A stretch of 64,000 nucleotides of DNA from Pseudomonas sp. RIT288 (GTDB taxonomy: Bacteria > Pseudomonadota > Gammaproteobacteria > Pseudomonadales > Pseudomonadaceae). The notes under the pieces are model-generated. The model was not told the DNA's origin. It was given only the letters and a program-made list of their open reading frames with translations, and did not search any database. The stretch's first letter is position 1; each line of letters opens with the position of its first letter. Positions 44,952 to 56,066 of the stretch are shown piece by piece. Location: positions 1 to 64,000 of the forward strand of contig NZ_JFYN01000009.1 in the NCBI RefSeq assembly GCF_000631985.1, written 5' to 3'. A program made the translations under genes and the position numbers.

Positions 44952-45871
44952 CTTTTCTTCGTCCCTGACAGCGCTGCAACCCAGCATAAAATAAAGAAAA
45001 GCGCTTTATCGCGTTTACGTCGCCGACACTGGCATGAACTCAATGACAGAAAAATCAACTCTCTACGGCTAAAGCCGATCCACTGACGAACAAATCGCTC
45101 CTCAAGCAGATCCAACAACTCTACAATTATTCGTACCTGCTTGAACCACCAACCGTCCCGCACTGTTTTGTAACGTGCGATTAATGTCTTGAACCCGGTA
45201 TTCGCACCGACTTGATTACGCTCATGTTGTCTGTATTGCATAGTGGACACAGGATCAATCACCCACTTGAATCCACGACTACGAGCAAACGCATAACAGT
45301 ACCAATCGTGCAGATCAACACACTGTAGCGCGAACCAATTAGTAAGGAGTGAGACTTTAAGAGCGTCTGCCAGTCTGCGTCCTAACACATAGGTGCAGCC
45401 CGGCCCTGCTGCCTCGAACAAGTAGTCCCATTCGACTTGGGGTTGGGCCTTATCTAACAAGCGAGCATTTCCGCCTGCCCAAAATGCAGTGACGTTGCTC
45501 GAATATGCGTCAAACTGATGATCAATCAGCGTGCGTGTCGCCCGAACAAGCTTCTCTTCATGCCAAATATCATCTTGATCGGCAAAGGCAACAAAGTCGT
45601 GCCTGGAAAAGTCGACATCCCGTATCAGGCGAAAGAAATTACGTGAGGCCCCACCGAACTTGCCTTGCGGTGGCAGAACAACCACATTGGAATGACGTGC
45701 TGCATAGGCAGCACACCAAGCCTCAGTGCCATCGGTGGACGAATCGACACTGATGTAGATCGATACATCGGTCATGGATTGGGCTTGAATCGAATCAAGT
45801 TGTTGCTCGATCCAAAGCATACCGTTATAGGCAGCCAGCAAAACTGCAACGCTTTGATTTTCTACTGGCAT
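44948..45871 (-). CDS. GT2 glycosyltransferase, rhamnosyltransferase-like (b)
   Basis: 307 residues. LLAAYNGMLWIEQQLDSIQ, the nucleotide-binding VDSSTDGTEAW and FADQDDIWHEEKLV place it in GT2 near dTDP-rhamnose-using enzymes. C-terminal basic and hydrophobic stretches (CQCRRRKRDKALFFILCWV) may associate with the membrane. It lies between rmlA and the reductase gene, in the place where rmlC is often found. Confidence 0.87.
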   Translation of the reverse strand: MPVENQSVAVLLAAYNGMLWIEQQLDSIQAQSMTDVSIYISVDSSTDGTEAWCAAYAARHSNVVVLPPQGKFGGASRNFFRLIRDVDFSRHDFVAFADQDDIWHEEKLVRATRTLIDHQFDAYSSNVTAFWAGGNARLLDKAQPQVEWDYLFEAAGPGCTYVLGRRLADALKVSLLTNWFALQCVDLHDWYCYAFARSRGFKWVIDPVSTMQYRQHERNQVGANTGFKTLIARYKTVRDGWWFKQVRIIVELLDLLEERFVRQWIGFSRRELIFLSLSSCQCRRRKRDKALFFILCWVAALSGTKKR

Positions 45872-45927
45872 GCGAATCCTGCATAGACGGTGCTGGATTT
45901 ACTAATCCAGAGTGTGCTTCGCTCTAT

Positions 45928-46818
45928 TTACAGCGAGCCATGATCCAATAGTTTTTGTAGATATTGGCCGTACCCGGTTTTTTTCAGGCGTTCTGCCTGA
46001 GCCCCAAGTTGCTCAGCGTTAATCCACCCATTGGTATAGGCAATTTCTTCAAGACACGCAATCTTGAATCCTTGACGATGCTCAATGGTGTGCACAAAGT
46101 GGCTGGCTTCGAGCAAAGAATCATGAGTCCCTGTATCAAGCCATGCAAAACCACGCCCAAGCATTTGAACACTAAGCGCTTTTTGCTCAAGATAAACTCG
46201 GTTGACATCAGTAATTTCCAACTCGCCTCGTTCTGACGGCTTGATGCTTTTGGCGATATCAACAACCTGATTGTCATAGAAGTACAAGCCAGTTACTGCA
46301 TAGCTGGATTTTGGCTGATCAGGCTTCTCTTCAATACTCAAGGCACGGCCAGAATCATCAAACTCAACGACACCAAAGCGCTCAGGGTCAGAAACATGAT
46401 AGCCAAAAACTGTAGCCCCACTTTCCTGATTACTGGCAGCGCGCAGGTTGTCCGAGAAATGATGCCCGTGGAAAATATTGTCGCCAAGAATCAAACAGCA
46501 AGGATCTTTGCCAATAAATTCCTCACCGATAATAAATGCCTGAGCCAAACCATCAGGACTTGGTTGCTCCGCATAGGTCAACTTTATGCCATACAGGCTG
46601 CCATCTCCCAGCAGCTTGCGGAAACAAGGCAAATCCTCAGGTGTAGAAATAATGAGAATTTCCCGCATACCCGCAAGCATTAGCACCGACAGCGGATAGA
46701 AGATCATTGGCTTGTCGTAGATAGGCAGCATTTGCTTGGATACGCCAAGGGTAAGCGGGTGTAGGCGCGTACCCGAACCGCCAGCGAGAATGATACCTTT
46801 ACGATTTGTAGTGATCAT
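45928..46818 (-). CDS. rmlA: Glucose-1-phosphate thymidylyltransferase
   Basis: 296 residues, the family length. [19 protein letters not shown] and [19 protein letters not shown] are the nucleotidyltransferase signature. It makes dTDP-glucose, the first step towards dTDP-L-rhamnose. It overlaps rmlD by four bases. Confidence 0.96.
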   Translation of the reverse strand: MITTNRKGIILAGGSGTRLHPLTLGVSKQMLPIYDKPMIFYPLSVLMLAGMREILIISTPEDLPCFRKLLGDGSLYGIKLTYAEQPSPDGLAQAFIIGEEFIGKDPCCLILGDNIFHGHHFSDNLRAASNQESGATVFGYHVSDPERFGVVEFDDSGRALSIEEKPDQPKSSYAVTGLYFYDNQVVDIAKSIKPSERGELEITDVNRVYLEQKALSVQMLGRGFAWLDTGTHDSLLEASHFVHTIEHRQGFKIACLEEIAYTNGWINAEQLGAQAERLKKTGYGQYLQKLLDHGSL

Positions 46819-47708
46819 TTATTTAAAACTTCCATAAGCATTCTGGTCACACCACCTTGCCAATCCGGCAAGTGCAGAGAGAAATTGTCGCGGATTTTTT
46901 GAGTATTCAAACGCGAATTCAATGGCCGGCGAGCAGGGGTAGGATAGGCCGTCGTTTCAATCGGACTCACATTCTTGACTGCCAGTTCCTCACCCACCGC
47001 TCGCGCGAAGTCAATGACGTGAACCGCATAACCGTGCCAAGAAACCTCACCACCGGCGGCCAAGTGATACAGGCCACCCAGTTCAGGTGCTTGCTGTACT
47101 TTCTGAATAGCCAAGACAGTAACATCAGCAATGAGATCTGCACCTGTAGGGGCGCCGATTTGATCAGCGATGACATTGAGGCTTTCGCGGTCTTTCGCCA
47201 GGCGCAACATCGTTTTGGCGAAGTTGTTACCGCGCGCGCCATATACCCAACTGGTACGGAAGATCAGGTGCTTGCAACCGGACTCCAGAATCCCCTGCTC
47301 ACCCGCAAGCTTGCTGGCTCCGTAATGATTTACCGGAGCCACGCCGTCTGTCTCCTGCCAAGGATCCACACCGAGACCGCTGAACACGTAATCGGTTGAA
47401 TAATGAACCAGCCAAGCATCCAGAAGCGCTGCTTCCTCTGCCATCACACGGGTCGCCTCACCGTTGACCCGATCAGCCAACTCCTTGTCCGACTCAGCCT
47501 TATCTACCGCGGTGTATGCCGCGGCATTCACAATCACATCGGGCTTGATCTGACGAATAGTCGAGCGCAGTGTGTCGAGGTTTGCCAAATCACCGCACAA
47601 TTCACCAACCGCATTACGATCCAGTGCAATCAAATCACCAAGGGGGGCGAGAGCGCGTTGAAGCTCCCAGCCAACCTGGCCATTTTTGCCGAGCAACAAG
47701 ATTTTCAT
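46815..47708 (-). CDS. rmlD: dTDP-4-dehydrorhamnose reductase
   Basis: 297 residues. N-terminal [27 protein letters not shown] and [10 protein letters not shown] (catalytic Tyr-Lys) identify RmlD, the last step of dTDP-L-rhamnose synthesis. It overlaps rmlA and rmlB by four bases each. Confidence 0.96.
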   Translation of the reverse strand: MKILLLGKNGQVGWELQRALAPLGDLIALDRNAVGELCGDLANLDTLRSTIRQIKPDVIVNAAAYTAVDKAESDKELADRVNGEATRVMAEEAALLDAWLVHYSTDYVFSGLGVDPWQETDGVAPVNHYGASKLAGEQGILESGCKHLIFRTSWVYGARGNNFAKTMLRLAKDRESLNVIADQIGAPTGADLIADVTVLAIQKVQQAPELGGLYHLAAGGEVSWHGYAVHVIDFARAVGEELAVKNVSPIETTAYPTPARRPLNSRLNTQKIRDNFSLHLPDWQGGVTRMLMEVLNK

Positions 47709-48781
47709 TTTTCCACCGAACGGTCGCTGTAGTTGGCATCAATCCACTGCTGGTAGCTGCCGCTTTTCACGTGCTCCACCCATTCGGTATTAGTCAGATA
47801 CCACTCGACAGTTTTACGAATTCCCGACTCGAACGTTTCTTGCGGAGTCCAGCCCAACTCTTTCTGGATCTTGCTGGCATCAATTGCATAACGCTGATCG
47901 TGGCCCGGGCGGTCCTGGACGTAAGTGATCAGGCTCGCATGCGGTCGATGGGCTGAATCAGGGCGCAACTCATCAAGCAAAGCACAAAGGGTGTGCACCA
48001 CTTCGATGTTTTGTTTTTCGTTATGACCGCCGATGTTGTAGGTCTCACCGATTACACCTTCAGTGACGACTTTGTACAACGCACGAGCGTGATCTTCGAC
48101 ATACAGCCAGTCACGAACCTGGTTGCCCTTGCCGTAAACCGGCAGCGGCTTGCCCTCCAGCGCATTGAGAATGATCAACGGAATCAATTTCTCAGGGAAG
48201 TGGCAAGGGCCATAGTTGTTTGAGCAATTTGTAACCAGCGTCGGCAGACCATAAGTACGAGCCCATGCGCGAACCAAATGATCGGAGCTGGCCTTGCTGG
48301 CCGAATAAGGCGAACTTGGCTGATAAGGAGTAGTCTCGGTAAAGAGATCTTCTGGCCCTTCAAGATCACCGTAAACTTCGTCGGTCGAAATATGGTGAAA
48401 ACGGAAGTTGGCTTTACGCACATCATCCAGTGCAGCCCAATACTGGCGCGCAGCTTCCAGTAGCGTGTAAGTTCCGATGATGTTGGTCTGGATAAATTCC
48501 GACGGGCCGGTAATCGAGCGATCGACGTGGGACTCTGCAGCCAAGTGCATGATGGCATCGGGTTGGTGTTCACGCAGAACACGGTCAATCTGATCACGAT
48601 CACATATGTCGACACGCTCGAACACGTAGCGAGGATCACCGCTAACTTCTGCGAGGGACTCGAGATTACCGGCATACGTCAGTTTATCGACGTTGATTAC
48701 TGCGTCGCTGGTATTGGAAATGATGTGACGGATGACTGCCGAGCCGATGAACCCGGCGCCGCCGGTAACTAGAATTTTCAC
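47705..48781 (-). CDS. rmlB: dTDP-glucose 4,6-dehydratase
   Basis: 358 residues from the GTG at 48781, which gives the usual N-terminus [20 protein letters not shown]. Further marks: [23 protein letters not shown], the [11 protein letters not shown] catalytic region and [12 protein letters not shown]. It is the first gene of the O-antigen series. The 225 bp upstream should contain the promoter. No JUMPstart/ops element (GGCGGTAGC) is seen there, so RfaH-type control is not indicated. Confidence 0.96.
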   Translation of the reverse strand: MKILVTGGAGFIGSAVIRHIISNTSDAVINVDKLTYAGNLESLAEVSGDPRYVFERVDICDRDQIDRVLREHQPDAIMHLAAESHVDRSITGPSEFIQTNIIGTYTLLEAARQYWAALDDVRKANFRFHHISTDEVYGDLEGPEDLFTETTPYQPSSPYSASKASSDHLVRAWARTYGLPTLVTNCSNNYGPCHFPEKLIPLIILNALEGKPLPVYGKGNQVRDWLYVEDHARALYKVVTEGVIGETYNIGGHNEKQNIEVVHTLCALLDELRPDSAHRPHASLITYVQDRPGHDQRYAIDASKIQKELGWTPQETFESGIRKTVEWYLTNTEWVEHVKSGSYQQWIDANYSDRSVEK

Positions 48782-48981
48782 GCGAAACCATACCCTTGAG
48801 CTGCGGACAGTGACACCAACGAGCACTGTCTAATCCATGAATGCAGAAGCCATCAAACCTGAGGCTTCCGTCAGAGTCAGTCTAAATCGACGTGGAAATA
48901 AGCCACTATCGAACAAGGGTTGCATTTTACAGCTTAATGAACGTTTTACTAATGGATATGGATAGGTTGGAGCGCAATTTC

Positions 48982-49002
48982 GACAGGCGCCCTGCGCCTG
49001 TC
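48982..49002 (-). terminator. Hairpin at the end of the ihfB-LapA unit
   Basis: GACAGGCGC / GCGCCTGTC, 9-bp perfect stem with a 3-base loop, four bases past the stop codon at 49007. It lacks a T-run, so it is a weak terminator candidate. Confidence 0.5.
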
Positions 49003-49006
49003 ATCT

Positions 49007-49246
49007 TCAGACAAGACGCTTGCGCGCAGCTCTGGACGAACGTCCCAGAAACCAACCCAGAATCGGACCAACCAGCATGCCAGCAAGCAATGCGATGACC
49101 ACCACCAATGACACTGGAAGCTGCGGCCCGGCCAACCCAAGAAACATCAACGAGATTGGCTGCTGATTCTCAAGCACAAACGCAAGAATCACCAATACCA
49201 GCAACAATATGAAAGCACCTAGAAGTATGCGTTTGAGGTTACGCAC
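49007..49246 (-). CDS. LapA-domain (DUF1049) membrane protein
   Basis: 79 residues with two membrane helices (LLGAFILLLVLVILAFVL and VSLVVVIALLAGMLVGPILG) and a basic C-terminus (RSSRAARKRLV). This is the lipopolysaccharide assembly protein A domain. It lies 27 bp after ihfB, the usual neighbour, between the housekeeping genes and the O-antigen locus. Confidence 0.85.
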   Translation of the reverse strand: MRNLKRILLGAFILLLVLVILAFVLENQQPISLMFLGLAGPQLPVSLVVVIALLAGMLVGPILGWFLGRSSRAARKRLV

Positions 49247-49273
49247 GAGTAACTCCTTGCAGGGCAGCGACTG

Positions 49274-49570
49274 TCAAACCCCCTCCTCCTCTTCCTCATT
49301 CACCCGGTCACGCAATTCCTTGCCCGGCTTGAAATGCGGAACGAATTTGCCGTCAAGACTGACGGACTGGCCAGTCTTAGGATTGCGACCTACGCGCGGC
49401 GCACGATAGTGCAGGGAGAAGCTGCCAAACCCACGGATTTCGATGCGATCACCGGTGGCCAGGCATTGGGACATTTGTTCAAGCATGGTCTTGATGGCCA
49501 GCTCCACATCCTTGGATGAGAGTAGCCCTTGATGGGTGACAATTCGTTCGATCAACTCCGACTTCGTCAT
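49274..49570 (-). CDS. ihfB: Integration host factor subunit beta
   Basis: 98 residues. N-terminal [10 protein letters not shown], the [17 protein letters not shown] core and the beta-arm [14 protein letters not shown] with its proline turn region are those of IHF-beta; the acidic tail NEEEEEGV is Pseudomonas-like. With IhfA it bends DNA at sequence-specific sites. Confidence 0.96.
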   Translation of the reverse strand: MTKSELIERIVTHQGLLSSKDVELAIKTMLEQMSQCLATGDRIEIRGFGSFSLHYRAPRVGRNPKTGQSVSLDGKFVPHFKPGKELRDRVNEEEEEGV

Positions 49571-49721
49571 ATTTTTCCCTTCTTTTTCAAGCAGCTAGAT
49601 CAGCGCTTGAAAGGTTTTAGCACGCCCGGAAGATTTTGAACAGCCCAGGGATTGACATATCTTCCTTGGCGCCGAAACGCCCGTTTTCCGCGCACAAAGC
49701 ACAAGCCGAAGCCGCGCACAT

Positions 49722-50000
49722 TCAACGGCACATGACTAGCATGGTTCGAGTGACGTAGCCTGCCGGATTGAAGCCAAACGGATATTCATCTTCATCCCTG
49801 GCCTGATCAGATCGGGTGATTACCTTGTAACCCGCCCCCTTGCACTCCTTCGCTGCGCGCTTTTGGCACTTCTCCCACCCCGAACCCAGACCAGAGCAGT
49901 CAATCTCGATACCGCTGACGCCACGCACGGCATGCGTTTTGGCACTTGTGGTACATCCAGCCAAAACCAACACCGCAAACAACACAATAAATCTGTTCAT
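49722..50000 (-). CDS. Small lipoprotein of unknown function
   Basis: 92 residues from the ATG at 50000, which has AAGGAAG upstream; the frame extends to 50021 without a ribosome site. The signal peptide ends in LVLAGC (lipobox). The mature protein has paired cysteines (IDCSGLGSGWEKCQKRAAKEC) and a conserved YKVITRS. It is located between rpsA and ihfB; function unknown. Confidence 0.75.
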   Translation of the reverse strand: MNRFIVLFAVLVLAGCTTSAKTHAVRGVSGIEIDCSGLGSGWEKCQKRAAKECKGAGYKVITRSDQARDEDEYPFGFNPAGYVTRTMLVMCR

Positions 50001-50168
50001 CCACTTCCTTATGCCAGGCAACGCCCGACTACCGCACGAGTAATACCCAGCTTAGTCGCGAATAGGCGATTGATCCGATTAAAGAAACAGACAACTCGTT
50101 GAAGAGATTGGTTTCACCGTAGCCCCGACATACGCAAACCGCGGCACACCTCACCAAATCGCAGGCAC

Positions 50169-50197
50169 AAAAAAGGGCGACCGAAGTCGCCCTTTTT
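50169..50197 (-). terminator. Rho-independent terminator after rpsA
   Basis: Stem AAAAGGGCGAC / GTCGCCCTTTT with a 4-base loop and a T-rich end on the minus strand, 17 bp past the rpsA stop. Confidence 0.92.
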
Positions 50198-50213
50198 CAT
50201 GATCAAGCAGAAC

Positions 50214-51899
50214 TTAGTTCTGTTTGGCCATTGCTTGACGCAGCAGTGCCGCCATAGTGGTGTCAGCTGCTTCACCTTCCGGAGCTGCTTTCAGGCTCTG
50301 GATGGCTTCTTTCTCTTCAGCATCGTCTTTCGACTTGATCGAGAGCTGGATTACGCGGCTCTTGCGATCAACGCTGATGATCTTGGCTTCAACTTCCTGG
50401 CCTTCTTTCAGAACGTTACGCGCGTCTTCAACGCGGTCACGGCTGATTTCGGAGGCTTTCAGGGTCGCTTCGATGTCGTCAGCCAGAACGATGATGGCGC
50501 CTTTGGCGTCAACTTCTTTCACGGTGCCAGTAACGATAGCGCCTTTGTCGTTAACCGAGACGTACTCGGAGAACGGATCGCTTTCCAGTTGCTTGATGCC
50601 CAGGGAGATGCGCTCGCGCTCTGGGTCAACCGACAGGATGACAGTATCCAGCTCGTCGCCCTTCTTGAAACGACGTACGGCTTCTTCGCCCACTTCGTTC
50701 CAGGAGATGTCGGACAGGTGAACCAGACCGTCGATGCCGCCGTCCAGACCAATGAAGATACCGAAATCGGTGATCGACTTGATGGTCCCGGAGATCTTGT
50801 CGCCCTTGTTGAACTGGCCAGAGAAGTCTTCCCATGGGTTCGACTTGCACTGTTTGATGCCCAGGGAGATACGACGACGCTCTTCGTCGATGTCCAGAAC
50901 CATGACTTCCACTTCGTCGCCGACTTGTACGACTTTCGAAGGGTGGATGTTCTTGTTGGTCCAGTCCATTTCCGAAACGTGTACCAGACCTTCAACGCCC
51001 TCTTCCAGCTCAGCGAAGCAGCCGTAGTCGGTCAGGTTGGTTACACGAGCGGTAACGCGAGTGCTTTCTGGGTAACGGGCTTTGATAGCAACCCATGGAT
51101 CTTCGCCCAGTTGCTTCAGGCCCAGGGAAACACGGTTGCGCTCGCGATCGTATTTCAGAACCTTGACATCGATTTCGTCACCAACGTTGACGATCTCGGA
51201 AGGATGCTTGATGCGCTTCCAGGCCATGTCGGTGATGTGCAGCAGGCCGTCCACGCCACCCAGATCGACGAATGCGCCGTAATCGGTGAGGTTTTTGACG
51301 ATACCTTTGACTTGCTGGCCTTCCTGCAGGGATTCCAGCAGAGCTTCACGCTCGGCGGAGTTCTCGGCTTCCAGGACACTGCGACGGGAAACGACAACGT
51401 TGTTGCGCTTCTGGTCCAGCTTGATGACCTTGAATTCCAGCTCTTTGCCTTCCAGGTGCGTGGTGTCGCGCACTGGACGGACGTCAACCAGGGAACCTGG
51501 CAGGAACGCACGGATGCCGTTAACGTCGACAGTGAAGCCGCCTTTAACCTTACCGTTGATAACGCCCTTGACCACTTCCTCAGCTGCGAAGGCTGCTTCC
51601 AGAACGATCCAGCATTCAGCGCGCTTGGCTTTTTCACGGGACAGCTTGGTTTCACCGAAACCGTCTTCAACCGAATCCAGAGCTACGTGAACTTCGTCAC
51701 CGACATTGATAGTCAGGTCACCAGCATCGTTGTAGAACTGTTCCAGCGGGATGAGTGCTTCAGACTTCAGACCAGCGTGAACGGTTACCCAGCGAGCTTG
51801 GTAATCGATATCAACGATAACACCGGTGATGATGGAGCCTGCCTGAAGGTTCAGGGTCTTTAGGCTTTCTTCAAAGAGTTCCGCAAAGCTTTCGCTCAT
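50214..51899 (-). CDS. rpsA: Ribosomal protein S1
   Basis: 561 residues from the ATG at 51899. Six S1 domains are visible as repeats of G-x-V..T-D-Y/F-G-x-F/C-V/A..GLVH-type segments ([60 protein letters not shown]). It binds mRNA leaders and docks on the 30S subunit. It is cotranscribed with or directly downstream of cmk, as in most gammaproteobacteria. Confidence 0.97.
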   Translation of the reverse strand: MSESFAELFEESLKTLNLQAGSIITGVIVDIDYQARWVTVHAGLKSEALIPLEQFYNDAGDLTINVGDEVHVALDSVEDGFGETKLSREKAKRAECWIVLEAAFAAEEVVKGVINGKVKGGFTVDVNGIRAFLPGSLVDVRPVRDTTHLEGKELEFKVIKLDQKRNNVVVSRRSVLEAENSAEREALLESLQEGQQVKGIVKNLTDYGAFVDLGGVDGLLHITDMAWKRIKHPSEIVNVGDEIDVKVLKYDRERNRVSLGLKQLGEDPWVAIKARYPESTRVTARVTNLTDYGCFAELEEGVEGLVHVSEMDWTNKNIHPSKVVQVGDEVEVMVLDIDEERRRISLGIKQCKSNPWEDFSGQFNKGDKISGTIKSITDFGIFIGLDGGIDGLVHLSDISWNEVGEEAVRRFKKGDELDTVILSVDPERERISLGIKQLESDPFSEYVSVNDKGAIVTGTVKEVDAKGAIIVLADDIEATLKASEISRDRVEDARNVLKEGQEVEAKIISVDRKSRVIQLSIKSKDDAEEKEAIQSLKAAPEGEAADTTMAALLRQAMAKQN

Positions 51900-52018
51900 T
51901 TTAATTCCTGTAGATGAGGGCGAAGAATACGCCCATCTCCACACCCCAGACGGTGTGGGTTAGTTTCATTTAAAAGAAGCGCTGCAGGACTATGACTGGT
52001 CCCCTGCGGCCTTCTTGG

Positions 52019-52708
52019 TCACCCGGCGATATCGCGAATGGCGATCTCGCTCATGATGCGTTCAAGCACCTGATCGATGGACAACTCCGTGGAATCCAGC
52101 TGGATCGCATCAGCCGCCGGCTTGAGCGGGGCTACTGCGCGCTGGGTATCACGCTCGTCGCGTGCACGGATCTCATCTAGCAGACTCGACAGACTAACAC
52201 CCTCGACTTTGCCCTTCAACTGCAAATATCGGCGGCGCGCCCGTTCCTCGGCACTGGCGGTGAGGAAAATCTTCAGCGGCGCATCCGGAAAAACCACCGT
52301 ACCCATGTCGCGACCATCGGCCACCAGGCCCGGCGCTTCCTGGAAAGCACGCTGGCGCTGCAGCAGCGCCTCACGTACCGCCGGCAATGCCGCCACCTGG
52401 GAAGCGCCGGAACCGACACTTTCAGTACGGATGACATCGCTGACTTCATCACCCTCAAGGATGATTCGCTGCAACTGACCGTCGGTCGCGGCGATGAATT
52501 GCACATCCAGATGAGCGGCGAGTTTCTTCAGCAGCTCTTCATTGGTCAGGTCGACACCATGGTTGTGCGCAGCGAACGCCAGCAGGCGATACAGCGCACC
52601 GGAGTCCAGCAGGTTCCAGCCCAGACGCTTTGCCAGGATCCCGGCGACCGTGCCCTTGCCCGAACCGCTAGGCCCATCGATGGTGATGACCGGTGCAATG
52701 TTTTTCAC
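52019..52708 (-). CDS. cmk: Cytidylate kinase
   Basis: 229 residues from the GTG at 52708, eight bases after GAGG; this start gives the standard N-terminus [19 protein letters not shown] with its P-loop. It phosphorylates CMP and dCMP. The GTG overlaps the stop of tyrA-aroA (GTGA), so translation is coupled. Confidence 0.96.
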   Translation of the reverse strand: MKNIAPVITIDGPSGSGKGTVAGILAKRLGWNLLDSGALYRLLAFAAHNHGVDLTNEELLKKLAAHLDVQFIAATDGQLQRIILEGDEVSDVIRTESVGSGASQVAALPAVREALLQRQRAFQEAPGLVADGRDMGTVVFPDAPLKIFLTASAEERARRRYLQLKGKVEGVSLSSLLDEIRARDERDTQRAVAPLKPAADAIQLDSTELSIDQVLERIMSEIAIRDIAG

Positions 52709-54912
52709 GACTGAGCCTCTTGTGCCACACGAATGCCAACCTGGGCGCACAGCGCGAGGAAATTCGGGAACGACGTCGCGACGTTGGCGCAATCATGGAT
52801 GCGGATCGGCGCAGTGGCGCGCAGCGAGGCGACGCTGAAGGCCATGGCGATGCGGTGATCACCGTGACCATGCACTTCCCCGCCACCGATCTGGCCGCCA
52901 TCAATGATGATGCCGTCCGGGGTCGGCTGGCATTTGACGCCCAGCGCCAGCAAGCCGTCCGCCATCACCTGAATGCGATCCGATTCCTTGACGCGCAGCT
53001 CTTCAGCACCGGTCAACACAGTACGACCTTCGGCACACGCCGCCGCCACGAACAGCACCGGGAATTCGTCGATGGCCAGTGGCACCAGCGCTTCCGGAAT
53101 CTCGATACCTTTCAGTTTAGCTGCCCGAACGCGCAAGTCAGCTACAGGTTCGCCGCCGACTTCACGCTGATTTTCCAGAGTGATATCGGCACCCATCAGA
53201 CGCAGGATGTCGATGACGCCGGTACGGGTCGGGTTGATGCCAACGTGCTCCAGCACCAGTTCGGAACCTTCGGCGATCGAGGCCGCCACCAGGAAGAACG
53301 CCGACGACGAGATATCGCCCGGTACTTCGATGTGAGTCGCGGTCAGCTTGCCACCGGACTCGACCGACGCGGTAGCGCCATCGACGCTCACCGGATAGCC
53401 GAAACCACGCAGCATGCGCTCGGTGTGGTCACGGGTCGGCGCCGGTTCGGTCACGGTGGTCTTGCCTTCCGCGTACAGCCCCGCCAGCAGCAGACAGGAC
53501 TTCACCTGCGCACTGGCCATCGGCATGGTGTAGGTCAGACCTTTGAGTTTGTGCCCGCCACGAATGGTCATCGGTGGACGACCTTCGGCAGCGGTTTCGA
53601 TCACGGCACCCATTTCACGCAGCGGGTTGGCCACGCGATTCATCGGACGCTTGGACAGCGACGCATCGCCGGTCAGGGTGCTGTCGAAGCTCTGCGCCGC
53701 CAGCAGGCCGGACAACAGGCGCATCGAAGTGCCGGAGTTGCCCAGATAGATCGGACCCGGCGCCGGCTTCAGGCCATGCAGGCCGACGCCGTGAATGGTC
53801 ACGCGACCGTGGTGCGGGCCTTCGATGACCACGCCCATGTCGCGAAATGCCTGCAAGGTGGCCAGGGCATCTTCGCCCTCGAGGAAACCTTCAACCTCGG
53901 TCACGCCTTCGGCCAGCGAGCCGAGCATGATCGAACGGTGGGAAATCGATTTGTCACCTGGTACGCGAATCCGACCGGACAGGCGGCCACCAGGTTGAGC
54001 CAGGAAAATCAGATCGTTGGAATTCATAGCGTCCACATAGGCCCTGCGGGCCAGGATTTTACTGAAATGCTCGCGGGCAACCCGGGCGCGCGTGAAGACG
54101 CCCAACAATTGGTGCCCATCCCCTGCATCGACCGCGTCGCGCAAAGCGTCGAGGTCGCTGCGAAATGTATCGAGTGTGCGCAGGACAGCCTCGCGGTTGG
54201 CGAGGAAGATGTCGTGCCACATCACCGGGTCGCTTCCGGCGATTCTTGTGAAATCGCGGAAACCGCCCGCAGCGTAACGGAAGATCTCAAGGTTTTCATT
54301 GCGTTTGGCCAACGAGTCGACCAGACCAAAGGCCAGCAGGTGCGGCAGATGACTGGTCGCGGCCAACACTTCGTCGTGGCGCTCGACCTGCATGTGCTCG
54401 ACGTCGGCACCCAGTTCGCGCCACAAGCGATCAACTACCGCCAGCGCGGCCGGGTCGGTTTGCTCGAGCGGCGTCAGAATCACCTTGTGCCGACGGAACA
54501 ACTCGGCGTTGGAAGCTTCCACCCCGCTCTGCTCGGAGCCGGCAATCGGATGGCCCGGGACGAAACGCGCCGGCATACCACCGAACACCTCGGTCGCCGC
54601 GCGCACCACATTGCCCTTGGCGCTGCCGACATCAGTCAGTATCGCCTGCCCCAGGTCGACACTTGCCAGACGGGCCAACACTTTTTCCATGGCCAGGATC
54701 GGCACCGCCAGTTGAATCACGTCGGCGCCCTGACACGCAGCGATCAGGTCCTCTTCACAACGATCCACCACACCCAACTCGACCGCCAGCTTGCGCGATT
54801 GCGGGTCGAGATCGACCCCGACCACTTCGCGGCAAAGACCGCTTTCACGCAAGCCTTTGGCAAACGAACCACCGATCAATCCCAGACCAACCACTACAAG
54901 GCGACCGATCAT
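52705..54912 (-). CDS. tyrA-aroA: Fused prephenate dehydrogenase / EPSP synthase
   Basis: 735 residues from the ATG at 54912. Residues 1 to about 295 are a TyrA-type dehydrogenase with the NAD fingerprint [15 protein letters not shown] and [12 protein letters not shown]. About 305-735 is 5-enolpyruvylshikimate-3-phosphate synthase with [31 protein letters not shown] and [13 protein letters not shown]. The fusion is normal in Pseudomonas and joins a tyrosine-branch enzyme to a step of the common aromatic pathway. It lies 28 bp after hisC. Confidence 0.96.
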   Translation of the reverse strand: MIGRLVVVGLGLIGGSFAKGLRESGLCREVVGVDLDPQSRKLAVELGVVDRCEEDLIAACQGADVIQLAVPILAMEKVLARLASVDLGQAILTDVGSAKGNVVRAATEVFGGMPARFVPGHPIAGSEQSGVEASNAELFRRHKVILTPLEQTDPAALAVVDRLWRELGADVEHMQVERHDEVLAATSHLPHLLAFGLVDSLAKRNENLEIFRYAAGGFRDFTRIAGSDPVMWHDIFLANREAVLRTLDTFRSDLDALRDAVDAGDGHQLLGVFTRARVAREHFSKILARRAYVDAMNSNDLIFLAQPGGRLSGRIRVPGDKSISHRSIMLGSLAEGVTEVEGFLEGEDALATLQAFRDMGVVIEGPHHGRVTIHGVGLHGLKPAPGPIYLGNSGTSMRLLSGLLAAQSFDSTLTGDASLSKRPMNRVANPLREMGAVIETAAEGRPPMTIRGGHKLKGLTYTMPMASAQVKSCLLLAGLYAEGKTTVTEPAPTRDHTERMLRGFGYPVSVDGATASVESGGKLTATHIEVPGDISSSAFFLVAASIAEGSELVLEHVGINPTRTGVIDILRLMGADITLENQREVGGEPVADLRVRAAKLKGIEIPEALVPLAIDEFPVLFVAAACAEGRTVLTGAEELRVKESDRIQVMADGLLALGVKCQPTPDGIIIDGGQIGGGEVHGHGDHRIAMAFSVASLRATAPIRIHDCANVATSFPNFLALCAQVGIRVAQEAQS

Positions 54913-54940
54913 AGGTGCAGCAGATTGCAGAGCAGTGACA

Positions 54941-56053
54941 TCACCCACGAGCCAGAACCTTACGCAGCGCTTCGAGGAAGCGGCTGTTTTCCGCTGGCAG
55001 ACCAATGGTCACCCGCAAGTGGTTAGGCATGCCGTAGTTGGCTACCGGGCGCACGATTACGCCTTCGCGCAACAAGCCCTGGAAAATCGGCGCAGCTACC
55101 TGACCGAGGTCGACACAGATGAAGTTGCCTTTGGACTCGATCCAGCTCAAACCCAACTCACGGAAACCTGCCTGCAACTGCAGCATGCCGGATTCATTGA
55201 GCTGACGGCTTTGCGCCAGATACTCCTCGTCTTTCAGCGCCGCACAAGCCGCGGCCAGGGCCAGGCTGTTGACGTTGAATGGCTGGCGTACCCGGTTGAG
55301 CACGTCCGCCACCACCGCAGTGGACAGGCCATAACCGACGCGCAGCGCCGCCAGGCCGTAGGCCTTGGAGAACGTGCGCGATACCAGCAGGTTCGGGTAC
55401 GCCGCGAGGAAATCCAGACCGTCTGGCAGATCACTGCCTTCGGCGTATTCGATGTACGCCTCGTCCAGCACCACCAGCACGTGCTCCGGCACGTCCTGCA
55501 GGAACTCGTCCAGCGCTTCGGCGCCAAACCAGGTACCGGTCGGATTATTAGGGTTGGCGATGAATACCACGCGAGTGTTGGCGTCGATGGCCGCGAGCAT
55601 CGCCGGCAGGTCATGCCCCCAATTCCTGGCCGGAACCACTTTGGCTTGCGCACCGACCGCCTGAGTGGCGATCGGGTAAACGGCGAACGCGTGCTCACTG
55701 AACACGGCGTTCAGGCCCGGCGCCAGATAGGCGCGCGCCACCAGCTCGAGGATGTCGTTGGAGCCGTTGCCCAGGGTCACCTGGTTCAGCTCGACGCGGC
55801 ACTGCTCGGCCAGCAGCGATTTCAGCGCAAAGCCGTTGCCGTCCGGATAACGGGTCAGTTCGGCCAGCTCTTCGCGGATCGCCGCCAGCGCTTTCGGGCT
55901 GGCACCCAGCGGGTTTTCATTGCTGGCCAGTTTGACGATTTTCGCCGGATCCAGATCCAGCTCGCGCGCCAGTTCGTCCACAGGCTTGCCCGGAACGTAC
56001 GGCGAAAGTTGTTGCACGCCCGGCTGTGCCAGAGCGAGGAAGTTGCCACTCAT
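54941..56053 (-). CDS. hisC: Histidinol-phosphate aminotransferase (hisC2-type)
   Basis: 370 residues. Fold type I PLP enzyme: NENPLGASP, the NPNNPTGTWFG motif and the Schiff-base lysine in SRTFSKAYGLAALRVGYG. In Pseudomonas the copy in this serC-pheA-aro cluster is thought to serve aromatic amino acid transamination as well as histidine synthesis. It is located 13 bp downstream of pheA. Confidence 0.94.
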   Translation of the reverse strand: MSGNFLALAQPGVQQLSPYVPGKPVDELARELDLDPAKIVKLASNENPLGASPKALAAIREELAELTRYPDGNGFALKSLLAEQCRVELNQVTLGNGSNDILELVARAYLAPGLNAVFSEHAFAVYPIATQAVGAQAKVVPARNWGHDLPAMLAAIDANTRVVFIANPNNPTGTWFGAEALDEFLQDVPEHVLVVLDEAYIEYAEGSDLPDGLDFLAAYPNLLVSRTFSKAYGLAALRVGYGLSTAVVADVLNRVRQPFNVNSLALAAACAALKDEEYLAQSRQLNESGMLQLQAGFRELGLSWIESKGNFICVDLGQVAAPIFQGLLREGVIVRPVANYGMPNHLRVTIGLPAENSRFLEALRKVLARG

Positions 56054-56066
56054 TTGCTACCGCCCC

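Noticed and set aside
48782..49006. Search for a JUMPstart/ops element before rmlB
   Set aside because: No GGCGGTAGC-like sequence seen on either strand.
50199..51863. 554-codon plus-strand open frame
   Set aside because: Antisense to rpsA; the apparent internal repeats mirror the S1 domains.
52693..55026. 777-codon plus-strand open frame
   Set aside because: Antisense to tyrA-aroA; shadow frame.
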